Source of the DNA: Apium graveolens
Taxonomy: Eukaryota > Streptophyta > Magnoliopsida > Apiales > Apiaceae
Assembly (NCBI RefSeq): GCF_009905375.1
Contig: NC_133647.1
Coordinates: 173,768,790-173,832,789, forward strand
Length of the DNA stretch: 64,000 bases
Reading direction: 5' to 3'
A model generated the notes under the pieces. It was not told the DNA's origin and made no database searches. It was given only the letters and a program-made list of their open reading frames with translations. The position numbers were made by a program, and so were the translations under genes. The stretch's first letter is position 1, and each line of letters starts with the position of its first letter. Shown here in pieces: positions 32,843-44,423 of this stretch.

Positions 32843-34300
32843 ATTCTGTCTTCAGAATCTGACTTAACTAGATAAGTGAGGATATTTATCAAGCATATCT
32901 GACTCTAACTTCTAGGTAGACTCTTCTACTCGAGGATTTATTCACTGCATACTCACGATAAACATAAACTCATTACCAAGGGTTCGCTCTTACCGATCTA
33001 GAATTCGAATTGGTCGTTTCATGCAGAATAAATTTGGGTAAGAGCACACTGGCTTCTACTTAATGACTTGCTTTGCATCAGATACATATCGCCTTAATAT
33101 TGGTACACAAAACATATCATTATATATATATATACATTACCACTGCAGCAGCCACATCAACTCATGGCAACTATACTTATATTTACCAATACCGCGAATG
33201 ACTTACCATATTGAGGACTCAACTTGTCCCTTCCGTTCAACTTAACCAATCTCTGTCACGGTAAAACTTTCACATATACCCCGATCCTCCTCCTATATAT
33301 TCATACTCCTTCAATGAGAATCCGCTTTCTTTCTTTGTACATTTCGAGTCGTTTCAACTCTTTCCAGAGTACACCACCATCCTTTCGACGTACTAAATTA
33401 ATTCAGGACCTAACCATATCTCTATTCCCACTCCCTCTCAATAGAGGGAGGACTCACGCTTATGTCCTCGCAACATTTCGCAAAGTAGTTTTCTTTTATT
33501 ATCGGGGTAACTATTATCATAAAACTCAATCTATGGTAGGTGATTATCGCAGTTTCCTTTTAAATCCCAAAATATATTCTTAATATAGTTTATATTATTT
33601 GAATCGTCCTTCTCACTTTTATCATTTGTCTGGGGATGGCAAGTGGTACTTATATTTCACTAAATCCCCAAGCATTCCTGGAACTTCATCCACAACTTCC
33701 AGCAATTCCTCGGATTTTAATCAGGCACAATAAGAACTAGGACTCCATAATTTGTTACAATTTTATTCAAATACAACTCTGTTAGCTTATTCAAGAGTAC
33801 CTTCCATTAATTGGGGAGAAACATGCAGATTTCTTCGACTTATCAACAATTGCCACTAGTTCTTTGTCATGTCTTGATATGCCTAAATGCTTTCAGGTAA
33901 CTAGGACCCTAGAAGTGTGGGCTTCTCTTTCTATTTTTTTTTATTCTTCATCTTAGTCACATTAAAATTCATGCTCTAGCGGAAAAATCCCAGTATACTT
34001 TTACTGTCCTTTTGGGTGCAACTTTCTTTTCCAGTTAAACTATCCGATTCTTGATTCATAACTTCTTTTTAACACTTCTTGATTTCTTCCATTCCTTCTG
34101 ACTGAAAAGTGATCTCATGCAATTACTCCTCATTACCTCCAAGTACTTGAATCTTTATTTCCTAACTTCTTCCATTCTTCCGTTAACTCTTTAGTAGTCT
34201 TAATAATATTAAATTTTCTTTTCTACTCAAAACATCTATTCCTGAATGGACCCTTCTTGGTGGGTGATCACTTAAACAACCATGGTTCATAATCAATTTT
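32843..34300 (-). pseudogene. Decayed RNase H/integrase part of gypsy C
   Basis: By position between RT and the purine tract this is the RNase H and integrase region. The frames are too broken for me to name motifs. Nothing else is recognisable in it. Confidence 0.4.
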
Positions 34301-34760
34301 GATTAAATTTTCATACTCTTGCAGTTTAGTATAAAATTGCTACTTCTCAACCTTTCACCAACATTTCTTTAAGTTTTCAACTTGACCTTCCTTAGCCCCT
34401 AGATGGGCGAGGATGTTATCAATAAATACAATGGACTTTTCCAAGTACTCCTTATACACCATGTTCTTTAAATCTTTATATACGACTCATACACTTGTCA
34501 CTCCACATAATATCACCAACCTTGCAACGCTCATAACTTACCCTAATCGCAATCTTTGACATGCCCTCAGGCTGTATCTTAAGTCAATCCCGAAGAAATC
34601 ACGCACTCCTTGAATTAGGTTACATAAGTAACCAATTCCTTATAGAGGTTACCTATTCCTATTTATCATTTTGTTAAAATCCCGATAATCAGTACACAAT
34701 CTCATAATTTCATTTCTCTTTCTAGCAACATCACTGGTATGCTCACTTTCCTCATTCTCA
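34300..34760 (-). pseudogene. Reverse transcriptase remnant of gypsy C
   Basis: The minus strand near 34480-34410 reads KDLKNMVYKEYLEKSIVFID followed by NIL, the palm motif of chromovirus RT with the catalytic FIDD changed to FIDN. Broken upstream wording fits the RT fingers. Confidence 0.65.
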
Positions 34761-35039
34761 CAAACTTTTACCGTTACCAACTAATTATTTCGTTCCACTG
34801 GCCTCCAAAATTCCAAGGCATCTATTTATTACTCAGAGTTTCTCCAACTCAAGTATTTTCTTCTTCACATCCTTACTCATAGTGGATCTACCTTATATCT
34901 TCAGCTTATTACTGCTTTCCTTGCATGATTGAAAGAATTCCCTATATTGCTTGTGTATCCAAAAACTTACCTTACTACTGGCTTCTGTATACTTTACACT
35001 TCGCTTCTTCTAAAACCACTCCTTACCTTAGAACAGGAC

Positions 35040-35320
35040 AATCAACCCGATCCTAAAATCACATCAAACCCCTCTAGCTTAGAGGGTATTAGATCAACTG
35101 TAATTACGTCCAACTTCTAAATACTTGTGATGTAGTATCTTGAATAACCATTCTTAAATTTCCTGCAACATGCCCATTCTTTCCATAATTGTAACACATA
35201 ACTCCTGGATTTTCTGGATTACATTCTTATGCATAATGACCCTTACGTCCATACTTGAAGTATTGGACATTCTTTCTACACGAGCCACTTTGTCTTCCAT
35301 CACAGGACTTGCAATCTACT
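35040..35320 (-). pseudogene. Zinc knuckles and protease remnant of gypsy C
   Basis: The minus strand reads CDGRQSGSCRKNV, then YFKYGRKGHYA-stop-EC and CYNYGKNGHVAGN. These are three CCHC-type knuckles in which several Cys are changed to Tyr or lost. Further on LDVITVDLIPSKLEGFDVIL corresponds to the protease end (DLIVLxxxxFDVILGMDWL). Both parts are dead. Confidence 0.7.
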
Positions 35321-35524
35321 ACTCACTTAACTAATTAAGCTGGAGTGGAAGCAACTGAAGTAGCACTAGACCTAGCTTAATAATAAACTCTATCTCCAAA
35401 ATCTCTTACTCCTGCTTCGGCCAAACTAATTCTCAAATCCTTAAATGGATTCTCCTTGGTCTGCTTTGCCCTTAATACCTTCCAACTTCCTTTTCTTCTA
35501 ACTCTCCGTACTTACATACTCAGG

Positions 35525-35703
35525 AACTAATCGGGCCAATTCTGCAAACTTGGCCTCATAGGCAAACACACTTCTACTTTCATCTCGTTTTAGTTCCAGA
35601 AACTCGATTTCGATTTGACTCCGCACACAATCTGGGAAACGCCCTTCCAAAAACAACTCAGTAAACCTAGCCCAAGAAACAGGGCCTCCTCCTTCTGCAT
35701 TCT
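35525..35703 (-). pseudogene. Gag capsid block of gypsy C, locally intact
   Basis: About 59 codons without a stop read VSWARFTELFLEGRFPD, IEIEFLELKRDESRS and FAYEAKFAELARLVPE. This is the retrotransposon gag core (FxELFLxxYFPxxxRxxxxxEFLxLxQxxxSVxEYxxxFxxLxRFxPE). Surrounding frames are broken, and a glutamine-rich segment lies upstream near 35750-35850. Confidence 0.85.
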
Positions 35704-37452
35704 AGAAAGATTTAAAACTAATACTTGGATTCACTCCTTGCTGTTGATGCTGCAACAGTGGTTACCACCGTTAAACTTATTGGACTAGCTGCAACTGTTG
35801 TTGCTGCTTCTGGCGCAACAAATCTAGAATTTCATTTATGATTGGACCCTCTACAAAACTACTACTATTTTCTTTAGACTGGGTAACTTTCTTGGTTGGC
35901 ATTTTTCTGGAATATATAAATGAGTTTTATTCAAAACGTGACAAAATATTTGACAGAAGATATCACCATTTAAACGGTGCATCTGAATCAGGAAAATGCT
36001 GCCCAATCACAATACCCACGTCTTTCATATTGGGGCCCAACTACACAAGAATCTAGTTTAATATCACCAGCAATCATAGCAACAATGACAGTAGCAGAAT
36101 CAACAACAGATCATAAACTAAAATAATAAGAAACCAAGCACCGTAGTACGACTCCTCAATATAACAACAATTGACCCTCTTCCCATCACTACTCAAGTAT
36201 CACAACTAAACTGATCTAATAAACAACATAAGCTGGTTGGCTATATCAGCTAGCCCTTACACAAAGCTAGCTAATAATTCAAATCAAGCTTAAGGAATGC
36301 TGGACTCCTTTAGGCACTATGGACCAAATTTCAACCAACCATTTTCTCCAGGGATAAATTCTTATCTCCTATCATTAACCTATCTTTCACAGGGTTAACT
36401 TTTCTAAAACCATAATCTTCAATATCAAATCATATATCCTCTCTACTATTATCATTTCTGGGATAGCTAGCAATCCAATGTACATCTTATATCTCTTCTA
36501 GACAGTCCACTCTCAACTACTTTCGATAACTAGGACTGTCTAATCACAAAACTACTGACAATCCACTACCTCGGGCTTCAAATAAAATTTCAAAATTAAG
36601 GAATCAATCAAATAAGGAGGAACAGTGAGGAAGATATAGGTATGACTGAGAGCAACCATACAAGTACATAAGATGGCCAGTCTTAGTACCATACGGTCAC
36701 AACACATAATTCGGTGGCGTCCCACCAGACCCTTTTGCCATACAGACAAATGGTCAATTCATATGCATTGTTTGCCCCCAATCTCCCGAAAAATCACCGA
36801 GGAAAGAAACAATGCTCAGACAAGTTCACAATTAGAAAAGATAGAATCTGATTTGTACTAAGGTCAACAGAACCCTAAGTAACTTACTTTGGGTCACACT
36901 TTCTCACAAGAAAGATAAGCAACTTATTGAATATGATACAATTACTCTGGAGATAGGATACATTTCAAAGAAGAAATAGAAGGGTTCAAAGATACCAACT
37001 CCCGATCTGATCCACATTCACTATAGAACTTAGTCGTCATAACAGGACCTGATTATTATCACGTTATCCGAACTCACCAAGGTCACACATTCTGCCTAAC
37101 CACACTCCTTGACACAGAAGATGCGATATTTAGGAATAACGTTAGCATCTCTTCAGGTGACACAACAAGGGTCTGCTCAAACACTGAGCTCTCACAATCA
37201 AACTCGTTTTCTCAAGAGAAAAACTAGGAACCTCTATCGAATATTATCAATGTCACATAAACGAAGGAAACATACTCTAGGTTAGGGCAGTTCCAGTCAA
37301 TTCCCAACAAATGTTAGGGTTACATCTCAGAAACCGTTGACTAAATTCTTAGACTCGCTCCTTTGATTGAGTTGCTGACTCACATCTATCTACGAAGCTT
37401 TCTTCACTCTTTTGACTCTACCCATAACCTAAATCAGGGACTCAAACCTGTG
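35704..37452 (-). other. 5' part of gypsy C interior, decayed
   Basis: Between the primer site and the gag core. Near 35750-35900 the minus strand encodes Gln-rich remnants and MPTKKVTQSKENSS, a plausible gag start (minus-strand ATG at 35902). From about 35900 to 37450 I see no coding motif; this may be leader sequence or an older insertion. Confidence 0.4.
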
Positions 37453-37464
37453 GCTCTGATACCA
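37453..37464 (-). other. Primer binding site of gypsy C
   Basis: The minus strand reads TGGTATCAGAGC two bases from the LTR end at 37467. Confidence 0.9.
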
Positions 37465-37466
37465 AC

Positions 37467-38241
37467 TGTGACGGCCTCAACCCCGGGGTCAGGAGTTGAC
37501 GTCATCAACAACAACCAAACGATAAACAATTCAATAATAGAATATAACTACGACCCCTTTACCAAGATCTTTGCCAGGTTTAAGTATGACTTAGGTTACT
37601 CAACTAACACAACTCTACTTACAACAATTATCTCGTTGCAGCTAACTTAACACAACAACTCAACAGAACACCCTTGGTCTAGCACAACATTCTCAGAGGA
37701 GTCTGACACGAAGGGAACTTGAACTCTGCCCAACTATCACTGAAAAATCTCCTAGGAATCTGCAATACATATATAAAACATTCTGCAAGGGTGAGCAATT
37801 GCTTGCTCAGCAGTACCGCTATATGAATAACAAGCAAAACATTTTAAAGTAAAGCAGTTATAGGAACAGAACTCATATCTTGCCAGAAACTTGTAAAACA
37901 AGTATAAACTGGATATCAAAACTAGCATGCTCTGTAAAACAAGATCAACAGTCGTGTGCTGTGCATAAATACCAGAGAATAATTCTAGCATGCCATTTTC
38001 ATTTCCAAATCCGCTATATCAACAACTCATGCTCTTACGGGAATCACACAAAACCAAATCAGATACATAGCGGATATGTGAAGACAGCTGATCAGGCTAT
38101 CAACACCAGACGGCTGTAACTGCCATCCCATTTACCTGTTCCGGAACTCAGAGACTAGCTAGGTCTCTGACCTGCTGGACTAATCGGTTTTATAATGCGC
38201 GCAACCGAATTAGCCTCTTACGCCACCTAAATAGGCCTACT
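37467..38241 (-). repeat. 5' LTR of gypsy C, truncated
   Basis: This repeats 29395-30175 with a few percent difference, up to TAGGCCTACTC. The remaining 2.65 kb are missing. Confidence 0.85.
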
Positions 38242-38264
38242 CCTGACCCCGGGGTTGAGGCCGT
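38242..38264 (-). repeat. 23-bp inverted fragment of the LTR C terminus
   Basis: This is an exact reverse complement of ACGGCCTCAACCCCGGGGTCAGG-type sequence at 29399-29421 and 37471-37493. It joins the cut 5' LTR of C to T1 sequence. Confidence 0.85.
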
Positions 38265-38267
38265 ACA

Positions 38268-39783
38268 GTTTTGACCATGCCTTAGTCATCTTGGACTCCC
38301 AACCTAGCTCCCAGCTCAGTGTCGCCCATATTTAGACCAACCAGCAATCCCACATAAACACAGCAACTCAAGTCTGTGTTGCCGCCTAGCGACTAGTCCG
38401 TGTCGCCGCACGGCGCCCAATCTGAGTCCCCGCCGTGTGCCTAGTCCATGTCGCCTCCTGGCGCCCAATCTGAGTCCCCGCCTGGGGACTAGTCCGTGTC
38501 GCCGCCAGGTGAATCTCAATTTCACAATGAAATCTTGCTTAAGGGTCTTACAAACCCTCCCACACCTCCTGAGTTTGATATCCTCATCAAATCTACAACA
38601 ACTCTGAGAAGTCCGTTTCCCCTTGTAGCGAAACCAACGCCTATGAACCAAGGCTGCAAATCCGTCTGTGATTCCTGCCACTGCCAAACCCAATCAGCTA
38701 TCACCAATTGATTAGATTAACCTCCAAGGTTTCTCCCCTTTAGTCACCAAAATTCAGATGACCATGTGTACTCGCACAATCGCCTACACATCCAATACCA
38801 TCCTGACTTATGTTCCAGCAGCGTCTCCCACCCTTAGAGACATTGAATTAGGCCCCCTTTCAGAAAAATACCAAGTTTGCTGCCCTGTTAAAATGTCGCC
38901 AATAATAATCTGATCTCACAAACCATGTCACCGACCAACACTTGAACAACCCTCAACTTCTGCATTTTCTTCTTACCCTTGTCAAACCAATAGAACTCAG
39001 CCATCTCACAACATGAACATGTTTCAACCATGATCATATTCCTCCAAGTCACTTCAATCCATATGAGCGATCATAGGCTAACATAGCCAAAAATGCCAAC
39101 TATACGAAAGTCGACTATCCAAAACCCAAGATGAGCGCACTTCCCTAACAAGACCTGTCCCCGGAAGAATCATATACCCATGATTCACGCCAATCGTCAT
39201 AAACAAATCATCCACCACTGATCTGCATACCACATAACCATGGTTAGTGTTTTCTACACTTGTCACCAAATCTGTAACATAGTCCAGCCCCCGTCTTTGA
39301 ACCTTGACGCCAACGCCCCCATGCTGCGCCACAGTCACCGTGACTGCCTCAAAAATCAGATGCGCCTCCACCAAAGAGAGACGAATTTTATGCAATCCTT
39401 GCACTTTCCCCACCTTGAACAGAAGCTTCAAGCCCAGAGTGATCTCCATCATCACCCAACGAAATGTCTCTAGCATCCCGCCTTGATAACTCCAAGTAAA
39501 ACTCAACTCATTCTACTTCGCTTAACCAACGATCAGCCAACATCCTAACTCGAAAAGAGATCTCCTCGAACCTTCTCTCTGTGGTGTCAAACTGATCCCC
39601 AAGAGCATTTTTAAAGTCACCAAGATCATACTTCATGGCCCTGCATTTCCTTATCAATGGCACCAAATTTCTGAACATGGACTCGCCCAACACTTTTTTA
39701 AACCCAACAAAATCAACTTTGCTCCCACATGATCCATCCATCATGTCAAATCCCGAACTTATCAATGCAGCTTTGATACCACT
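38268..39783 (-). mobile_element. T1 interior b
   Basis: 1516 bp, homologous to interior a. The left part has the 48-bp minisatellite (CTAGTCC at 38393, 38441, 38489), included in a minus frame (38693-38316) whose tail HGLVARRQHRLELLCLC resembles that of copy a. The right part holds the conserved unknown frames. Confidence 0.8.
38385..38508 (-). repeat. 48-bp minisatellite in T1 interior b
   Basis: Three units with exact 48-bp spacing. The minus-strand reading is again a 16-residue Arg/Gly/Leu-rich repeat. Confidence 0.9.
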
Positions 39784-39789
39784 TGTCAC
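39078..39789 (-). pseudogene. Conserved unknown reading frames of T1, copy b
   Basis: Frames 39789-39508 (SGFDMMDGSCGSKVDFVGF, CRAMKYDLGDFKNALGDQFD, ERRFEEISFRVRMLADRW) and 39506-39078 (GLKLLFKVGKVQGLHK, LVEAHLIFEAVTVTVAQ, MILPGTGLVREV) repeat the pair in copy a in the same order and relative frames. The first starts from a GTG at the LTR edge rather than an ATG. Function unknown. Confidence 0.4.
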
Positions 39790-40492
39790 GGGGTCAGATT
39801 TTCAACCTCGAATTCTCTAATTCGTGCGGCCTACTCAGTCGCCGACCTAGGCGCCTAAGCAGTCAGCCTTCCGAGAGGTTGTTGCCCAGCATCCCCAGTA
39901 GCCCTGACAGCACCAGCAACCCCAGCAAACCCAAGCACAACGGATATGATATTGAACCAATGCACAATAGGAACCAATCGTGTGTGCAAGTGTGTATAAT
40001 TACCAAGAAAATGTAAGACACATCAAATTACGAGCTTGAATGCCCAACCTTCTATTGACCAACAATATAAGGATATAACTCGATTATGCTTACAGACTTG
40101 TGCTACTGCCTAGCATAATAATAATATAACCCAACATATGTTTACAGACTTTTCTCTACTGCCTAACATATGGATACATGTTTAGTGCATACAAGCTAAC
40201 ATGCATAGATTACATTCTCACAATGCCTATCTATTTATATAAAGGAGCCTGATCCACACAGCCCCAACAAAGCAACTGCCCATGCAGCCCACACAGCCCC
40301 AGCAGAAGCAACTGCCAGCGGTTACAAGCGGTTCCCTGATTTTGAATGCCTCAAATCAGTTATTTCCCACCAAGTATTGAACCATAACTACAAGGTAGTT
40401 ATCCCAGCCACCCATTAGTGCATATTCCAGCACTTATGCATATATATAATGCATATATATCTCAGCCCCCATGTGCCACATATGTGCCTACA
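39784..40492 (-). repeat. T1 LTR-c, complete
   Basis: 709 bp on the plus strand from TGTCACGGGGTCAG to GTGCCTACA, with TG...CA ends, followed by a third interior. It contains a palindrome-like TGCATATATATAATGCATATATA tract near 40437 and the repeated phrase CAGACTT-CTACTGCCTA (about 40093 and 40145). Confidence 0.9.
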
Positions 40493-40745
40493 GTTTTGAC
40501 CATGCCTTAGTCATCTTGGACTCCCAACTTAGCTCCCAGCTCAGTGTCGCCCATATTTAGACCAACCAACAATCCCACATAAACACAGCAGCTCAAGTTT
40601 GTGTTGCCGCCTAGCGACTAGTCTGTGTCACCGCCCGGCGCCCAATCTGAGTCCCCGCCTGGCGACTAGTCCGTGTCGCCGCCTGGCGCCCAATCTGAGT
40701 CCCCGCCTGGCGACTAGTCCGTGTCGCCGCCAGGTGAATCTCGAT
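40493..40745 (-). mobile_element. T1 interior c, truncated
   Basis: This repeats the start of interiors a and b, including three 48-bp units (core at 40618, 40666, 40714), and ends at GTGAATCTCGAT where copia-1 LTR sequence resumes. Confidence 0.85.
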
Positions 40746-41025
40746 GCTAAGCCAGAAATGGAAGATCTTCTTTTCTATATATAGAAATGACAAGTGACGA
40801 TTTAGAAAAGCTAACAGCATGTCTTATTACACACTGTATAAACCAGCAGTTAACTGAGTTATAAAGTTAACAATGGTCCTTAGTCAGAAGTAACAATATA
40901 AATCAAATTTCTTGTAACACTCTCAAGGAGAAGCTAAGCTATTTATCAACAAAGAGCCTACAAATTTTGTAGCAAAACGGTCTTAATTTTAATATAAAAT
41001 CAAGTAAGTTTTGAAGATCTGTGTT
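40746..41025 (+). repeat. 3' LTR of copia-1, continued
   Basis: The stretch ends GAAGATCTGTGTT, overlapping the start of the copia-1 5' LTR remnant (17078-17088). Its position after the T1 array and the shared end sequence make it the middle of the interrupted LTR. The last ~145 bp are missing; gypsy B begins at once. Confidence 0.7.
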
Positions 41026-44000
41026 ACTTAGCGGCTAAGTAACTTATTTTTCGATCCAACACGATCCAACATGTATTAATATTCCATAAATATAAATAGC
41101 CCTTTTCATTTCATTTTATTTGTATAACCATAATCAATCAGTAGGGAACCGATAAAATACAGAGAATAACCCATAAAATCACCGCGTTCTTGAAAATCAA
41201 ACTCACAAATGAAGACGTTACCGAATTCAGAATAGAGCGTGCCATATATCAAATCGCAGCTCTCCAAAAGCTTAATCTGAATCAATCATCACTTTTGGTG
41301 CAGAAATTAAGGGTATTTTCTTTTTTAATTGTTTTAATTTGAATTAATTAGTGATTAAAAGAGGAATTTTTTATGTTGATGTTGTTTATATAATTTGATG
41401 CTTAAATCATGTAGATCTTTTCTTCCTGATCATTTTGGTATATTATATGACTGATTTGGAGTTCAATAATATGTTCAAATTTCCGTTTGATTCTAGAATT
41501 GAAGAACTAGGGTTTATGTGTTTGAATGTTCTTAATTGAAAATTAGGCGTTTCTTTGTTAGGGGTTATTAGTTGAAATTGATTACATGGTTGTGTAGATT
41601 GTGGAAAAACAAATCGAATGGTATATAGCTTGTTAACAGACGATTCCTGTAATGATCTAATTGAGCTTCGCCGGAAAAATAATTCGAACGACGGTGGAAA
41701 CTGCCGATGGAATTTTCGGTTGATTCGTTGCGTGTTTAATCACGTTTTTAGTACGAATAGGTTCCTGGAAGCATGTGCTTTAATTTCTGTAAGTTTGAGT
41801 CGATTCCGGGCAAGTTTGACGTTGGCCGGGAAAGCTCCAGTCACCTTTAATGGCGACTGGACGGCGACAGCTCGCCGAAGAAGAAAGGGGGCGGTCAAAT
41901 TCCATTTTGAATCCCCTGTTTTTGCAAAATATATATTTCGGTCCCTGGGGTTTTAAAATATTCAAAAATTCAATTTTTGTTTTATTATTTTCGGAAAATG
42001 TATTTTTTTTATAATTATTTTCAGAAATTGTTTTTATTTATTTTAAATTCCAAAAATCAATATTTTTAATTCTAAAAAATTATTTTTAATTCTAAAATAA
42101 ATCTTAATTAATTAATTAAATAATTTTAGTTGATAACTATTTATTTAATTAGTTAATTAATTTAAATATTAATTGATTAATTAATTTAATTAGTTACTAA
42201 TTATTTTAATTAATTATTTATTTAGATTTATTATTTATTTGGATTTAAAAATTCAAAAAAATAATTTAGAGCTTTAAAATATTATTTTAAATTATTTTCA
42301 AAGCTCGATAATTATTATTAAATCTTTTTAAATCAGATTCGGGTGTTCGAACTCTATTATTTAATTATAAAAAGATTCAGAGACCCATTTTAATTCGAAA
42401 AATGTGGAAAAATTCGTATTAAATGTCTAAAAAATAATTTTGACCCCGAATCTTCTTTGAAAAATTATTTTAATTGAATATCTTGCGTGCTATGTTCTAC
42501 GTGCTATTTGATGGATGTGTTATATGCCTATGTGGTTATTGTTTGACTGTTTTGGTCATAACTTTCAATCCGTAAGTCGAATTTTGGTAAAACGAAGGGT
42601 AGATAAGAGCTTGTAACGTCTATGTGACGATTAAAATAATATGAGATTGAGTATTGATAGATACTCGTGATATCAAACAAAGAAAAGCAAGGCATATGAA
42701 AGAAGAGCAAATGATCAATAAATAAAAACTGAAGCGTATAAAAAGAAGGCAAGTGATCGATGAATAGAAGCAATACATTGGAAAAAGATAGAAAGTGATT
42801 GATGAGTAGAACTGTTAGATGAGTACAAGTAAATTTGGAAATCATCTGTGATAAGGTAAGTACTTCTGAACCTTTCTTGAGATAAATTGCAAATATTTAT
42901 GAACTTTCTCATAACATGTTGCTAGTATTGAAAATAAATCCTGTTTTATATTGCAAGCGCTTTAAACTATTCAACCTTGAACCCAGATCATATCATTGAA
43001 CTTGAACTTGAGCTGTGAGCTTTCTTTTTTGTAAACCACCAACGGTTGATTTCTTATATATTAAACCATACAAATACAATACTACTCCACAAATACATAC
43101 ATACCATAAACCAAATACTGAAATGGAATTATTTGAGCATACATGAACTTATATACCCTGTTATACCATATGACATTAAAGATTTGTATCCTGTTTTATC
43201 AGTGAACCATTGTTCATCAGATACCTGATTTTTCAACAGACTTGAAATCGTTCTTCATATACATATACCTTGATATACCCTGGTGTTACTTATGAAATGT
43301 CTATGCTCAGAGATAAATGTTTTATCAATCTTAATTATGATTCTGTTTTATTGAATTACAATGGTTATTATATTGAATCGTTTCAAAATTGGATGGTTTT
43401 ATAAATGTGGACCAGATTCGTGGTTAGACCAGATTCGTGGTGATATTAGGCCAATGCGTGCCTTGGATCAAGTATAGAGAGCACTGCTGTGTGCCCTGCT
43501 TGGGGTTAGTGCGTGACTGATCAACAGCCTAACCTTGGTTTTTAAAAATAAAAGTGAATATCCAATTCTAATCATTGCTTATCAAGAAACTTGATTCTTT
43601 AGAATCATTTCAATTGATAATTCTTTAACCTCAGTTATTGTTACTATGACTTGCTGAGCTAGGCTCACTCTTGCAAACCTTTTTATATTTTCAATAGTTA
43701 AAAAGGAAATTGTTGGTAACGAGGATTCCCTGTCGAGTGTGCGAGCTAGGATTCCAGGTTAAGTTGGATCAAGCTAGCAGGAGCTTTATATTGTTGATGA
43801 GTTATGCAAGATTGTAAGAACAATATAATTATCAGCTATAAGTTGAACTAGTTGGGATTTGGTACGATGTAATAAAAGTTAAGGTTGTGACTTGTTTTCA
43901 TACTTTAACCTGTTGCGATCTGTGGTTGTGTAAAGAAGGGTCAATGCATATAATACTTTATATACAGGTTTATATATTGTGTGTGTGATGTGAGACCCAA

Positions 44001-44032
44001 ATTTTTCTGATCCGAGTTTAGAGGGAGTCACA
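41025..44032 (+). repeat. 5' LTR of gypsy B, truncated at left
   Basis: From ACTTAGCGGCTAAGTAAC it follows 50222-53148 to the end GGGAGTCACA. It contains TATAAATAGCCC near 41090, a good TATA-box candidate with a CATTTCATT leader. At 43419-43450 GACCAGATTCGTGGT is tandemly doubled in both LTRs. Open frames inside it (e.g. near 41618) are not preserved between copies. Confidence 0.88.
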
Positions 44033-44036
44033 GGTT

Positions 44037-44048
44037 TGGTATCAGAGC
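44037..44048 (+). other. Primer binding site of gypsy B
   Basis: TGGTATCAGAGC, four bases after the LTR end; initiator-Met type. Confidence 0.9.
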
Positions 44049-44231
44049 TACAGGTTTTAAGTCACTAAAATAAGCCTAATTTGTCGGGAATCGATAGAGG
44101 TTTAAGATTAGGATTAAGAAATAGAAAGATAGGACGTTGAGAGGTTGAGTGCCACTGTATAATAGGTTTTGGTATGATTCGTGATGAGATTCGAGATTCT
44201 TATCTAGCAACGCGATTTTCAGATAGTAGCG

Positions 44232-44423
44232 ATGACAAATTCTTTTTTCCCGGGATCGTCTGATCATTCAAAGCCTTTAGTCGGAGGACCATCATCTGAT
44301 TCACGCCTTACTCTTCCACCGGTGTTAGCCATATCACCTCCTGTTGTGACGGTTGTACCTTTTCAAGCTATTACCCCATCCCCTGATGTGAGACTACCTA
44401 TTCGAGGATCCCCCACATGCTGA
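44232..44423 (+). pseudogene. Possible gag N-terminus of gypsy B
   Basis: A true ATG opens MTNSFFPGSSDHSKPLVGG, followed by a Pro/Val-rich stretch and a stop after 63 codons. The position about 190 bases after the primer site fits the start of gag. The sequence has no recognisable domain, so the call rests on position. Confidence 0.45.

Larger units (their letters stand above)
29395..38264 (-). mobile_element. Ty3/gypsy element C, chromovirus-like (minus), inside T1 LTR-b
   Basis: Two LTRs in the same orientation share TGTGACGGCCTCAACC: the 3' LTR at 29395-32823 and the truncated 5' LTR at 37467-38241. Between them the minus strand shows, in normal order, primer site, gag, zinc knuckles, protease and RT remnants and a purine tract. 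All frames are broken. The shared LTR part (about 780 bp) differs by only a few percent. LTR length of 3.4 kb, the Met primer and three knuckles suggest a Tekay/Del-type chromovirus (inference). Confidence 0.85.
26822..40745 (-). mobile_element. Tandem array of non-autonomous LTR element T1 (minus), split by gypsy C
   Basis: In plus-strand order: LTR-a (26822-27185, truncated), interior a (27186-28704), LTR-b (28705-29394), gypsy C, last bases of LTR-b (38265-38267), interior b (38268-39783), LTR-c (39784-40492), interior c (40493-40745, truncated). A unit is an LTR of 709 bp plus an interior of about 1.5 kb. Each interior/LTR border on the right side has GCTCTGATACCAC, a reversed Met primer site. 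There is no RT, integrase or gag, so the element depends on others. The array inserted into the copia-1 3' LTR. Interiors b and c look closer to each other than to a. Confidence 0.85.

Noticed and set aside
41618..41956. 112-codon open frame in LTR B
   Set aside because: It is not preserved in the 3' LTR (50780-51100), where it is shifted and shortened; a chance frame.
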